Positions 25,467 through 32,949 of a stretch of DNA of 64,000 nt are shown here, one piece after another (position 1 is the first letter of the stretch; every line of letters starts with the position of its first letter). The translations under genes were made by a program, and so were the position numbers. Source of the DNA: Planctomycetota bacterium (GTDB lineage Bacteria; Planctomycetota; Planctomycetia; Pirellulales; PNKZ01); NCBI GenBank assembly GCA_018242585.1, contig JAFEBQ010000033.1, forward strand, positions 62,001 through 126,000. Reading direction: 5' to 3'. The notes beneath the pieces were generated by a model. It had not been told where the DNA came from and made no database searches. It saw only the letters and a list, made by a program, of their open reading frames with translations.

Positions 25467-26795
25467 TTAAGCCGTTTGAGTGCGGAGGGCGTGCAATGGG
25501 GTCCGCCGCGCGGGGAACGCGGGGCTAACAATGATCGAATACTGCCGGGTCAAGTCAGGGCAACCCGCGGCATGGGCGCTGACGACCAGTTTCCAGACAA
25601 TGCGGTGGTGTCCGCTCTGGAACGAGTGCATGGCGCTCGGCGGGATTTCAAATTCGAGCTGGTCTTCCAGCCGGTTGTCGTGCGTGATCGACAAGGGTTC
25701 GTGCCGCGCGATCTCGTGTTCGTAGGTCCGGTGCGCGGCGGTTCGCAGATTGGTCCCTTGCAGGTATTTCACCTCTTCTTCGCAAACCAGCAGCAACCGG
25801 TAATCGTCGAACCGCAGTTGCCCCGATTGGGCCAGGAACAGCGAGTATTTGCCGCCAGGGACCAGCGGGTGATCGTCGATTTCGATGATCGTCTGCCCGA
25901 TCGCCGCCTTGCCGCGGACCTGTCGAATGGCCAGCGCGATCAGCACTCCTCCCACGGCCAGCAGCGGCAACAGCGTGAGCGTAAAGCCCCAGTCAGCCGC
26001 GCCGGCCCAATGCTTCTGAATGGCCATGCTGACAAACACCAGCGTCAAACCATTCCAAAAGATGCAAGCCGCGATCAGGCCGGCGAGGTGCAAACTGGGC
26101 ACCGCCAGTGGCAGCCGAAACGACATCCGCGTGCCGGGGCTGTTGGTGATATGGGCGTCGCTGGGCACGTTGGGAAACGACTGGGCGTCACCTTGCTGAT
26201 CAAAAGGATCGAACTCGGCGGCGCGTCGGGCAAAGGCGGCGCGTCGCTCGGCCGATTTGTTCCACGTGACCAGCGAGTAGGCCAGGCCCGCGCCGCCGAT
26301 GGCGATAAACGACGCCGGCATCACCAGCGCTAGCCACGCGAACCAACGGTGGCCGCGTTCGAGCACCACCACGCTGGGGTCGTCCTTGTCGTACCAGCAA
26401 GGATACGTCTTGCCGGTCTCGAACCGGGCGCGTATCTCGTCGGCCAGCGCGGGATCGGTCTGATAGATGCCGGCCACGTCGAACGCCCACCGCCGGTAGC
26501 GAGTGCCGGCTACCTCGTACTCGATTTCGATCTTGGGGCGGTACTCCGACTGACCATCGACGATTTGTTCGTCGCGACCGGTGTCGAGCACCGTGCAGGT
26601 CGTCTCTTGATAGTTCAGGTTCGCGTGCAAGTCGGGAAGGGTCAGCCCGCCGATGATCATCCCCAGCCAGATGCAACCGGCCAGAAAGAAGCCGGCAAAG
26701 AACACGCCCAGGCTGGCGCCCCCTAGTTTGTCGGAGCGCATATTGCGGCTGCCGCGCTTCTTGCCAAAAAATCGTTTGACGACAACTTGGGTCAC
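25467..26795 (-). CDS. DUF3592-type membrane protein with C-terminal beta-rich domain
   Basis: This 442-residue protein has an N-terminal membrane segment (GVFFAGFFLAGCIWLGMIIGG) and an extracytoplasmic DUF3592-like domain with ATCxV-type start (ETTCTVLDTGRDEQ), YRPKIEIEYEV and the family-typical YPCWYDKDDPSVVVLERG. A second membrane segment follows, then two more near residues 245-290. A soluble C-terminal domain contains FEIPPSAMHSFQSGHHRIVWKL, which looks like the second lobe of an arrestin-like fold. The start is GTG at 26795 and is not firmly supported. It is the first gene of a three-gene operon with the small arrestin-like protein and the P-loop protein. Confidence 0.85.
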   Translation of the reverse strand: MTQVVVKRFFGKKRGSRNMRSDKLGGASLGVFFAGFFLAGCIWLGMIIGGLTLPDLHANLNYQETTCTVLDTGRDEQIVDGQSEYRPKIEIEYEVAGTRYRRWAFDVAGIYQTDPALADEIRARFETGKTYPCWYDKDDPSVVVLERGHRWFAWLALVMPASFIAIGGAGLAYSLVTWNKSAERRAAFARRAAEFDPFDQQGDAQSFPNVPSDAHITNSPGTRMSFRLPLAVPSLHLAGLIAACIFWNGLTLVFVSMAIQKHWAGAADWGFTLTLLPLLAVGGVLIALAIRQVRGKAAIGQTIIEIDDHPLVPGGKYSLFLAQSGQLRFDDYRLLLVCEEEVKYLQGTNLRTAAHRTYEHEIARHEPLSITHDNRLEDQLEFEIPPSAMHSFQSGHHRIVWKLVVSAHAAGCPDLTRQYSIIVSPAFPARRTPLHALRTQTA

Positions 26796-27021
26796 AACGT
26801 ACTCACGATCGCAGCAGGTTCGGTCGCACTGGCCAGATAAAGGGCGATTGCCGACGAGATTTCCACGTTCGGCGGCCGAGACCTAATCCTTTGTCTTACC
26901 GGGGGCAGGCGATTATCGCAACCGGCGGCTGAGCCGGCGAGGAACCTGTGTTTCGGGCTGAAAGTGATACGGGGAACGTCTATACTGCGCGCCGCGAACT
27001 TGTTGACCCGAGAGATGTTCG

Positions 27022-28419
27022 ATGACTGGCTGGCGAATCGGTTTAGGACTGCGACTTGGCTGGGCGAGCCTGGCGATGTTGGGCGCTTTGTGCGCTGCGC
27101 CGACGGCCAGCGCCGCCAAGCCCGACCCGGCGGCTGAGGCCGCCAAGGAACTGGGTTTCGAGGCCGACGACGCGCCCCACATCTGGCCCCAGTGGCGCGG
27201 CCTGGGCGGTCGCGGCGTGACGGTCGACGCCAAGATTCCCGATCCGTTGCCTGACCAGGCGACGATGCGCTGGGAATGCCCGCTGGGCGTGGGGCTGTCG
27301 AGTCCGGTCGTCGCGCACTCTCGGGTCTTTGTTACCGATCGCCAGGGAATGACCGAGCGGGTCATTGCCATCGACGCCAACACCGGCAAGCCAGCCTGGA
27401 CGCGCGACCATCCGGTCGATTTCGACCCGCACATGGTCGGACGCCGGCATGGGAACGGCCCCAAGAGCACGCCGCTGGTCGATGCCGAGAGTGTATACAG
27501 CCTGGGGATCGCCGGCTGGTTGGTCTGCTGCGACGCCAAGACGGGCAAGGTCCGTTGGAGCGCCGACCTGGCGGCCGAGTATGGCCAGCAGCAACCGCTT
27601 CCCGAGGGGCGCGCGTACGTGGTGCGCGAAGAAGCGGTGATCGTCCCCACCGGGGCCGGCGTCGGCGCGCCGGTGCCGTTGTTCGGCTACACGGGCTCGC
27701 TGGTGGCGGTCGAGAACTTATTGATCTGTCCGGTCGGCGGCTCGCGCGGCGCGACGGTGATGGCCTTTGAGCGAGCAACTGGCAAAGTGGTTTGGAAGTC
27801 GTTGAACGATCATGTTTCGTACTCATCGCCGGTGGTCGCCACCTTGGCCGGCAAGCGGCAGATTGTTTATATGACCGGCTCACGCGTGGTTGGGCTCGAT
27901 CCGGCCAGCGGGAATCTGCTGTGGAGCTATCCGTTCCAGTTGCAATATGACGAAAGCATCACCACGCCCATCGTCCTGGGGAACCTGGTGGTGGTGGGTG
28001 GCACGGGCGCGCCGCTGACGGCGCTGGCCATTGGCGAGACCGGCGGTTCGTTCGGCGTGAAACTGGCTTGGGAGAATTTCGACCTGACCAGCTATCTATC
28101 GACCATGAGCGAACACGAAGGTTTTTTGTATGGCCTGAGCGACGGGGGCGAGTTCATGTGCGTGCGGCTGACCGACGGGGCGACGATTTGGAGCGGCGGC
28201 AAGACCGGCTACTACACGACCCCGGTTCGCGATCGAGATCGGCTGCTGTGCCTGACCGAGCGGGGAACATTGTTGGGCGTGCCGGCGCGGCCCGAGGCGT
28301 ATCGCAACCTGGGGCGCGTGCAGTTGAGCCCGAATGAGTGTTGGACGTCTCCGGCAGTGATCGGCGGGCGCATCTACGTGCGGGCGGTCGGCGCCGTGCG
28401 CTGTTTTGAGTTTAAGTGA
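27022..28419 (+). CDS. Secreted PQQ-type beta-propeller protein (BamB/quinoprotein-like)
   Basis: This 465-residue protein has a signal peptide (LGWASLAMLGALCAAPTASA, cleavage near 33) and repeated PQQ-type blades such as RVIAIDANTGKPAWTRDHP, GWLVCCDAKTGKVRWSADL and RVVGLDPASGNLLWSYPF. A leading HIWPQWRGLGGRGVT matches the PQW-RG opening of many planctomycete quinoprotein-like proteins. It has no dehydrogenase residues I can point to, so a structural or sugar/alcohol-binding role is as likely as an enzyme. GAGAG lies upstream of the ATG. The gene is followed by a family A repeat element. Confidence 0.9.
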   Translation: MTGWRIGLGLRLGWASLAMLGALCAAPTASAAKPDPAAEAAKELGFEADDAPHIWPQWRGLGGRGVTVDAKIPDPLPDQATMRWECPLGVGLSSPVVAHSRVFVTDRQGMTERVIAIDANTGKPAWTRDHPVDFDPHMVGRRHGNGPKSTPLVDAESVYSLGIAGWLVCCDAKTGKVRWSADLAAEYGQQQPLPEGRAYVVREEAVIVPTGAGVGAPVPLFGYTGSLVAVENLLICPVGGSRGATVMAFERATGKVVWKSLNDHVSYSSPVVATLAGKRQIVYMTGSRVVGLDPASGNLLWSYPFQLQYDESITTPIVLGNLVVVGGTGAPLTALAIGETGGSFGVKLAWENFDLTSYLSTMSEHEGFLYGLSDGGEFMCVRLTDGATIWSGGKTGYYTTPVRDRDRLLCLTERGTLLGVPARPEAYRNLGRVQLSPNECWTSPAVIGGRIYVRAVGAVRCFEFK

Positions 28420-28451
28420 CGCGCATACTTTCACGACCTTCCACAGGCGCT

Positions 28452-28536
28452 GGGTGCCATGCTCAAGCCCTTAAGGCTTGAGCATGCCTGAAGAACGCTT
28501 CGCATGCTCAAGTCTGCTGACTTGAACATGGCACCC
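28452..28536. repeat. Family A 85-bp inverted-end element, copy 1
   Basis: The ends are GGGTGCCATGCTCAAG and the inverted GGGTGCCATGTTCAAG. Inside, ATGCTCAAGCC pairs with GGCTTGAGCAT, and CATGCTCAAGTC pairs with GACTTGAACATG. A second copy is at 40190-40272. Both lie a few dozen bases after a stop codon. Confidence 0.88.
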
Positions 28537-28568
28537 ATTGGTTTCGGAGTGACGTGAAGACAGCGCAC

Positions 28569-28617
28569 AAAAAATGCCGTCCCGCGGCCTGGTTCTGTGC
28601 AGGCGGCAGGACGGCAT
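28569..28617 (-). terminator. Rho-independent terminator of the alpha-CTD-like gene
   Basis: On the minus strand a long stem (ATGCCGTCC...GGACGGCAT with inner pairing) is followed by six T residues, 31 bases after the stop codon at 28649. Confidence 0.85.
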
Positions 28618-28648
28618 GGCACTGGACGGTCGAATTGTTTTTGCTGGG

Positions 28649-28921
28649 CTACGCGCACTGCGTGTCGCGGCGGCGCTGCCGGAAGAAGCCGACGCTCTCG
28701 AGCGATTTGTAAACTTCTTCGAGCGTTTTTTCGCCAAAGTTGGAAATGCTGAGCAGATCGTCCGGCGTGCAATTCAGCAGATCGCTGACGCTAAAGATGC
28801 CGCGCTCTTCCAGGCAGTTAGTCGTGCGAACTGAAAGTCCGATCTCGGCGGTGCTCATTTCCAGCCGGCGGCTCAGGCTCTTTTCCTGTTCGTCGGCGAC
28901 ACTCAAACGAACGCGCGTCAT
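28649..28921 (-). CDS. Stand-alone RNA polymerase alpha C-terminal-domain-like protein
   Basis: This 90-residue protein is almost only an alpha-CTD: IGLSVRTTNCLEERGIFSVS, then LLNCTPDDLLSISNFGEKTLEEVYKSL. The residues that contact UP-element DNA in E. coli alpha have counterparts here (Arg265 as Arg32, Asn268 as Asn35, Lys298 as Lys65, Ser299 as Thr66), and the helix-hairpin-helix core is intact. No alpha N-terminal domain precedes it: the first 27 residues are a charged leader, and a strong GGAGG site sits before the ATG. It could bind promoter DNA or compete with RNA polymerase alpha. It has its own terminator and appears monocistronic. Confidence 0.9.
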   Translation of the reverse strand: MTRVRLSVADEQEKSLSRRLEMSTAEIGLSVRTTNCLEERGIFSVSDLLNCTPDDLLSISNFGEKTLEEVYKSLESVGFFRQRRRDTQCA

Positions 28922-29058
28922 GTTTCCCTCCTTAGAAACCAGAGAACAAGGTCCATCTTGTCGTCGCGCGCGGGCCTTCGTGTGGCCCAGGCGATCGCGA
29001 CGGCGGGAAGTATAACGCCAGAAGCTCGATTTGCGCTGGAAAAAGCTGGGAAGAAAAA

Positions 29059-29214
29059 GTTGCTGGTTGCTAGCGGCGAGTTGCTAGCAAGGAATGGTCC
29101 GTTGTCAGTGGTCAGTTGTCCGTTGAAAGGAATGCGGAAATCGAGCGTTCAACAACTGACTACGGACCACGGACGACTGACATCCGCGTCCCTAGCCCCT
29201 AGCCTCTAGCCCCT
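29059..29214. repeat. Quasi-periodic intergenic words (GTTGCTAG, GTCAGTTGTCCGT, CTAGCCCC)
   Basis: Three kinds of short irregular repeats sit side by side: GTTGCTGGTTGCTAG and GAGTTGCTAG at 29059-29088, GTC[A/C]GT-type words at 29097-29125 and inverted at 29150-29182, and CTAGCCCC repeats at 29191-29214 that enter the end of the rhomboid-like gene. Similar words recur at 30872-30936 and 46371-46403. Confidence 0.6.
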
Positions 29215-30004
29215 CCTCTTCCCCCTTCACATGCTCGTGCGCGTGGAGATGACGCGAACAATAGCCGCACGTGCCGGCGCACTGGCCGCAGTAGCGGAAC
29301 TCCATCTCGGGGTTCGTCAGGTTCGTCATGCCGCAGGTCGTGCAGCGGTGGAAGGCTTCGCGCTTGGGGACGGCGCGCTTGGCCTGGTTGACCATGTGCC
29401 GGCGACCTTGAACCATTCGGTTCTTGATGTCGCCGCCGAGGAACAACAGGTAGTTCAACAGCGACGCCAACATCGCCAGCCGCGCCGGCCAACTTCCCTC
29501 GACCAGCACGAACAAATAGCCAATCCAACTCAACAACGCCAGGTATTTAATCTTGACCGGAATGATGAAGAACAGCATCAGTTCAAAGTTGGGAAACAAC
29601 CAGGCGAACGCCAGAAAAATCGACGCCCCGATAAAGACGTTGTACGTCGGTTGGTCGGGGGTCAGGAACGCCACCCCCACGGTCGCGGCATAGCCAATCA
29701 GCAAGAACAAGTTGTAGCGCGGCGCCCCCCAAGTTTGTTCGAGCGCGGAACCCATCAGGTAGAACAGGTAAAACCCAAAGAACGCGAAGATTGGATGGAT
29801 CTTCGGCGGGTCGGCGATAAACGAGAGCAACCGCCACGGCTCGCCGTGCAAGACCAGCGTGGGCACGAGCGGCAGCGCGTTCAGCTTCGCCGGCTCGATC
29901 ATCCAAACGCCGTACGCCAAGACCTGGACGGCCAGAATGCCGAAGGTCAGATTCGGGATCGCCCAGCGGGCGAGCGATTGCTTGAGGCGGCGCCAGCGAT
30001 TCAT
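29192..30004 (-). CDS. Rhomboid-like membrane protein with C-terminal zinc ribbon
   Basis: This 270-residue protein has about six hydrophobic segments. It shows EPWRLLSF in the first loop, GSALEQTWG after the second segment and IGASIF where rhomboid proteases have the catalytic Ser motif (Ser128). The usual catalytic His in the last segment is not visible; Asn184 occupies a similar place. It is therefore probably an inactive, derlin-like rhomboid fold. The cytosolic tail carries three CxxC pairs (Cys221/224, 239/242, 246/249), followed by a His-rich RHLHAHEH. It starts 15 bases after the hisG stop, on the same strand. Confidence 0.8.
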   Translation of the reverse strand: MNRWRRLKQSLARWAIPNLTFGILAVQVLAYGVWMIEPAKLNALPLVPTLVLHGEPWRLLSFIADPPKIHPIFAFFGFYLFYLMGSALEQTWGAPRYNLFLLIGYAATVGVAFLTPDQPTYNVFIGASIFLAFAWLFPNFELMLFFIIPVKIKYLALLSWIGYLFVLVEGSWPARLAMLASLLNYLLFLGGDIKNRMVQGRRHMVNQAKRAVPKREAFHRCTTCGMTNLTNPEMEFRYCGQCAGTCGYCSRHLHAHEHVKGEEEGLEARG

Positions 30005-30018
30005 CGCCTTGTCGTATC

Positions 30019-30870
30019 CTAGAGGCGGCAGTTGGTGATCTGCGTTTCGAGAATGGCGCTGGCGCCGAGCGCCTCGAGCCGCTCCATGATCTCGATCACT
30101 TCGCCGCGGCGGACCATCACCCGCACCGCGCACCAGCCGGCGTCTTCCAGCGCGCTGACCGTCGGCGAGTTGAAGCCTGGCGTGATCTTTTCGGCCTCGG
30201 GCAGCTTGCCGCGCGGGACGTTGTATTCGAGCAGCGAATAGCTGCGCGCGATGACCACCCCTTCGAGCCGGCGGACCACACGGTCGGCCACGGCCGGTTC
30301 ACGCTGGGCCTTGTTCTGAATCAGGATCGTTTCATAGCGGCCGATGTCTTCGAGAATCCGCAGCCGATTGGCGGCCAGCGTGCTGCCTGTCTCGACCAGA
30401 TCGACAATCGCGTCGGCCACACCCAGGGCGATCATTACCTCGACGCTTCCCGATAGTTCGACGAGATGGACCTTGGCGCCGTGGCTGTTCAAGTAGGTCT
30501 GAGTGCAGTGCGGAAAGCTGGTGGCAATGCGGCTGCCGTCGAGCTGCGACGGCTTGGTAATAGGGCCGTCGTCGGGCACACAGATCGACAGCCGGCATTG
30601 GCCCACGCCCAGGCTCAAGCGATTGATGACAGCGGCGCCGCTTTCAGCGACCAGATCGCTGCCGGTGATGCCCATGTCGATGGCCCCTTCGGCGCACAGG
30701 ACGGGAATATCCTCGGTGCGCAGGAAGGTGACGTCGATCGGCATCTCGCGCACCCGGGCGAACAGGCTCCGCTCCTGGCGGCGAAAGCTCAGCCCGGCGT
30801 CCTTCAAAAGTTCCGCGGTCAATTCAGCCAGGCGTCCCTTGCTGGGAACGCCGATGCGAAGGTTGGTCAT
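30019..30870 (-). CDS. hisG: ATP phosphoribosyltransferase, long form
   Basis: This 283-residue enzyme catalyses the first step of histidine synthesis, joining ATP and PRPP. The signature E-V-M-I-A-L-G-V-A-D-A-I-V-D-L-V-E-T-G (about 144-162) is intact, as are the early ITGSDLVAE and RIATSFPHCTQTYL segments. The length and the C-terminal domain after about residue 215 identify the long HisG form with the ACT-like regulatory domain that gives histidine feedback control and does not need HisZ. hisE lies upstream on the same strand, separated by about 213 bases of repeat-rich DNA. Confidence 0.97.
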   Translation of the reverse strand: MTNLRIGVPSKGRLAELTAELLKDAGLSFRRQERSLFARVREMPIDVTFLRTEDIPVLCAEGAIDMGITGSDLVAESGAAVINRLSLGVGQCRLSICVPDDGPITKPSQLDGSRIATSFPHCTQTYLNSHGAKVHLVELSGSVEVMIALGVADAIVDLVETGSTLAANRLRILEDIGRYETILIQNKAQREPAVADRVVRRLEGVVIARSYSLLEYNVPRGKLPEAEKITPGFNSPTVSALEDAGWCAVRVMVRRGEVIEIMERLEALGASAILETQITNCRL

Positions 30871-30871
30871 G

Positions 30872-30936
30872 GGTTGGTCAGTTGTCCGTGGTCAGTTGCA
30901 GTGAAGCGATTAGCTGTTAGCAATTGGCGATTAGCC
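30872..30936. repeat. Quasi-periodic intergenic words between hisE and hisG
   Basis: The sequence runs GGTTGGTCAGTTGTCCGTGG then TCAGTTGC, followed by GCGATTAGCTGTTAGCAATT and GGCGATTAGCC. The words resemble those at 29097-29182 and make loose repeats of 7-9 bases with no coding potential. Confidence 0.55.
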
Positions 30937-31083
30937 AGATATGACATGTGATCAAAATAGAATCATTGGTCCCGATACACTCTCGTCTCTGCCCTCATTC
31001 TCCCTTGCTCCCCCTCGCACCTGCCCCCCTGCATATTCTTCTCCGTGCAAACCTCCGAGTCTCAGTGCCTCCGTGGCTAGTCT

Positions 31084-31431
31084 TCAAGACTTCGACGGGC
31101 GGGACGCCTTTTCTTCCAGGCCGGAAATGCCGAATCGCCGGGCCAGTTCGGTTTCGACCTCGCTCCAGTCGATGCCGCGCCAAGCGAGCATGACCAGCAG
31201 GTGATACATCACGTCGCCGGCTTCGTAGATCGTGTGTTTGCGACCCTCGTCCCCTGGTTCCAAGGCGGCTTCGACCACCTCGGCGGCCTCCTCGCTGATC
31301 TTGCGGCCGATCTTCTCGTGCCCGGCTGCCAATAACTTACAGGTGTACGACGAGTCCGCCGGGTTCGCCTTCCGGTCGTTGATCACACGCATCAACTGAG
31401 CCATCACGGGCAAGTCACCGGCCGAACTCAT
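31084..31431 (-). CDS. hisE: Phosphoribosyl-ATP pyrophosphatase
   Basis: This 115-residue all-alpha NTP pyrophosphohydrolase performs the second step of histidine synthesis. It has KLLAAGHEKIGRKISEEAAE with the metal-binding Glu cluster, then VEAALEPGDEGRKHTIYEAG and DVMYHLLVMLAWRGIDW. This is a monofunctional HisE, not fused to HisI. The C-terminus extends about ten residues past the usual end (EEKASRPSKS). The start is the ATG at 31431. Confidence 0.95.
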   Translation of the reverse strand: MSSAGDLPVMAQLMRVINDRKANPADSSYTCKLLAAGHEKIGRKISEEAAEVVEAALEPGDEGRKHTIYEAGDVMYHLLVMLAWRGIDWSEVETELARRFGISGLEEKASRPSKS

Positions 31432-31702
31432 ACGGGCCTTTTCCTATGCCGCCGGTCGCGGCACAATCAGGTTTCGCGAACAGGAGTAATCCTTTACTTT
31501 AGGCTCGAAAGCCCGGCGAAACAATCGGGTCGAACCCCTCCAGCGAGTCAAACGGTGTATTTCGCTACGTGGTGTTTGCACGGTCTTGGCAAGGTGACTC
31601 ATCGAGGCGACCCTCGCGGAGCTTCTTTTGCAATTGCTCCTACGTCGTGTTCGTCGTGTCGTCGTGGTTCTATTCTGTCTTTGTCAGTAGCTTGTTAGAC
31701 GC

Positions 31703-32650
31703 ATGCCGATCGATCCCGAAGATCCTCGCATCTGGTTTCTCACTGGTCCCACGGCCGGCGGCAAATCGGCCGTCAGCTTGGAACTGGCCGAGCGTCTGCG
31801 GGCCGAAATCATTTCGTTGGACTCGATGGCAGTCTACCGGCGCTTGGACATCGGCACCGCCAAGCCGGCGCCGGCCGAGCGTCAGCGCGTGCCGCATCAT
31901 CTGGTCGATATCATCGAGCCGAGCGAGTCGTTCAGCGTGGCCCAATACCTGGCCGTGGCCGAATTCGCAGTGGCGGACATTCTGACCCGCGGGCGGCAAG
32001 TCTTGTTTGTTGGTGGCACGCCGCTGTACCTGAAGGCGCTGCTGCGCGGCTTGTTCGAGGGCCCGCCTGCCGATTGGGAGTTTCGCCAACGGCTCGAGGC
32101 CGAAGCGGCATCGCGCGAAGAAAGCTGGCTGCACGCCGAGTTATCCAAGGTCGACACCACGGCGGCGGCGAAGCTTCACCCGCGCGACGCGCGGCGGATC
32201 ATCCGCGCCCTGGAAGTCTACGAACAGACCGGCGTGCCGATCAGCCAGTTGCAGCAAGAGTTCGAGCGCCAGCGCGACGCGAACCGCTGTCGCGTGTTCC
32301 TGCTCGATTGGCCGCGCGAGGCGATCGTCGAGCGGATCGATCGCCGCGTGGCCGAGATGATCGCGGCCGGACTGGTCGACGAGGTCCGCGCGCTGCTGGC
32401 CGAGGGTGTGGTGTTCAGCCGGACGGCGGCCAAGGCCGTCGGCTATCACGAGGTGCTCGAACATCTGGCCGGGGCGCGGTCATTGTCCGAGACGGTCGCC
32501 CTGATCGAACAAAGCACGCGCCAGTTTGCCAAGCGCCAGCAGACCTGGTTTCGCAGCCTGGCCGAATGTCGCCCCCTGCCGATGTGCGAAGACTTTTCCC
32601 CAGACGTCGTGGCCGAGGCCATTGTGCGCCTGGCCGCGCAAACGCCGTAA
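31703..32650 (+). CDS. miaA: tRNA dimethylallyltransferase
   Basis: This 315-residue enzyme adds a dimethylallyl group to A37 of tRNAs that read UNN codons. It has the P-loop GPTAGGKSAVSLELAERL at about residues 14-31, the DSMAVYRRLDIGTAKP motif with the catalytic Asp, the VGGTPLYLKALLRG motif near 100-113 and the late LPxxARRIIRALEVYEQTG-like helix (HPRDARRIIRALEVYEQTG). The ATG at 31703 gives a normal N-terminus. A family B repeat follows the stop by 18 bases. Confidence 0.97.
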   Translation: MPIDPEDPRIWFLTGPTAGGKSAVSLELAERLRAEIISLDSMAVYRRLDIGTAKPAPAERQRVPHHLVDIIEPSESFSVAQYLAVAEFAVADILTRGRQVLFVGGTPLYLKALLRGLFEGPPADWEFRQRLEAEAASREESWLHAELSKVDTTAAAKLHPRDARRIIRALEVYEQTGVPISQLQQEFERQRDANRCRVFLLDWPREAIVERIDRRVAEMIAAGLVDEVRALLAEGVVFSRTAAKAVGYHEVLEHLAGARSLSETVALIEQSTRQFAKRQQTWFRSLAECRPLPMCEDFSPDVVAEAIVRLAAQTP

Positions 32651-32667
32651 GCGCTCGCACCAGCGCC

Positions 32668-32826
32668 GGGTAGCAGCGGTTGCTGTGCAACCGGTGTGGC
32701 GAAGTCACCAGAGGCCGTTGTGAAGGCTGCGATAACCGGTTTTGCCGGACTAGCAGATTTCGAGCCTTTTCCCCGACGCCTCTTGTCGCTAGCGCGACAC
32801 CGGTTGGCGAGCAACCGGTGCTACCC
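32668..32826. repeat. Family B double-hairpin element between miaA and aspS
   Basis: This 159-bp element has about 50-bp inverted ends: GTAGC, hairpin (A/G)CGGTTG / CAACCGGT, a second short hairpin, then (C/A)AGAGGC. The outer 30 bases of the two ends agree at 26 positions. Reading frames cross it and would falsely lengthen aspS. Confidence 0.85.
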
Positions 32827-32949
32827 AAGGGACTTACCCGGCCTATGCGTTTGGGCCAGATGCCCCTAGAATGGCGGCTTTTCCGCTCGGCGAACCTGGC
32901 TGCCGCGGGCCGAGTCTTACTGAAACGGCGACCTTCGAGGATCCTGGCG

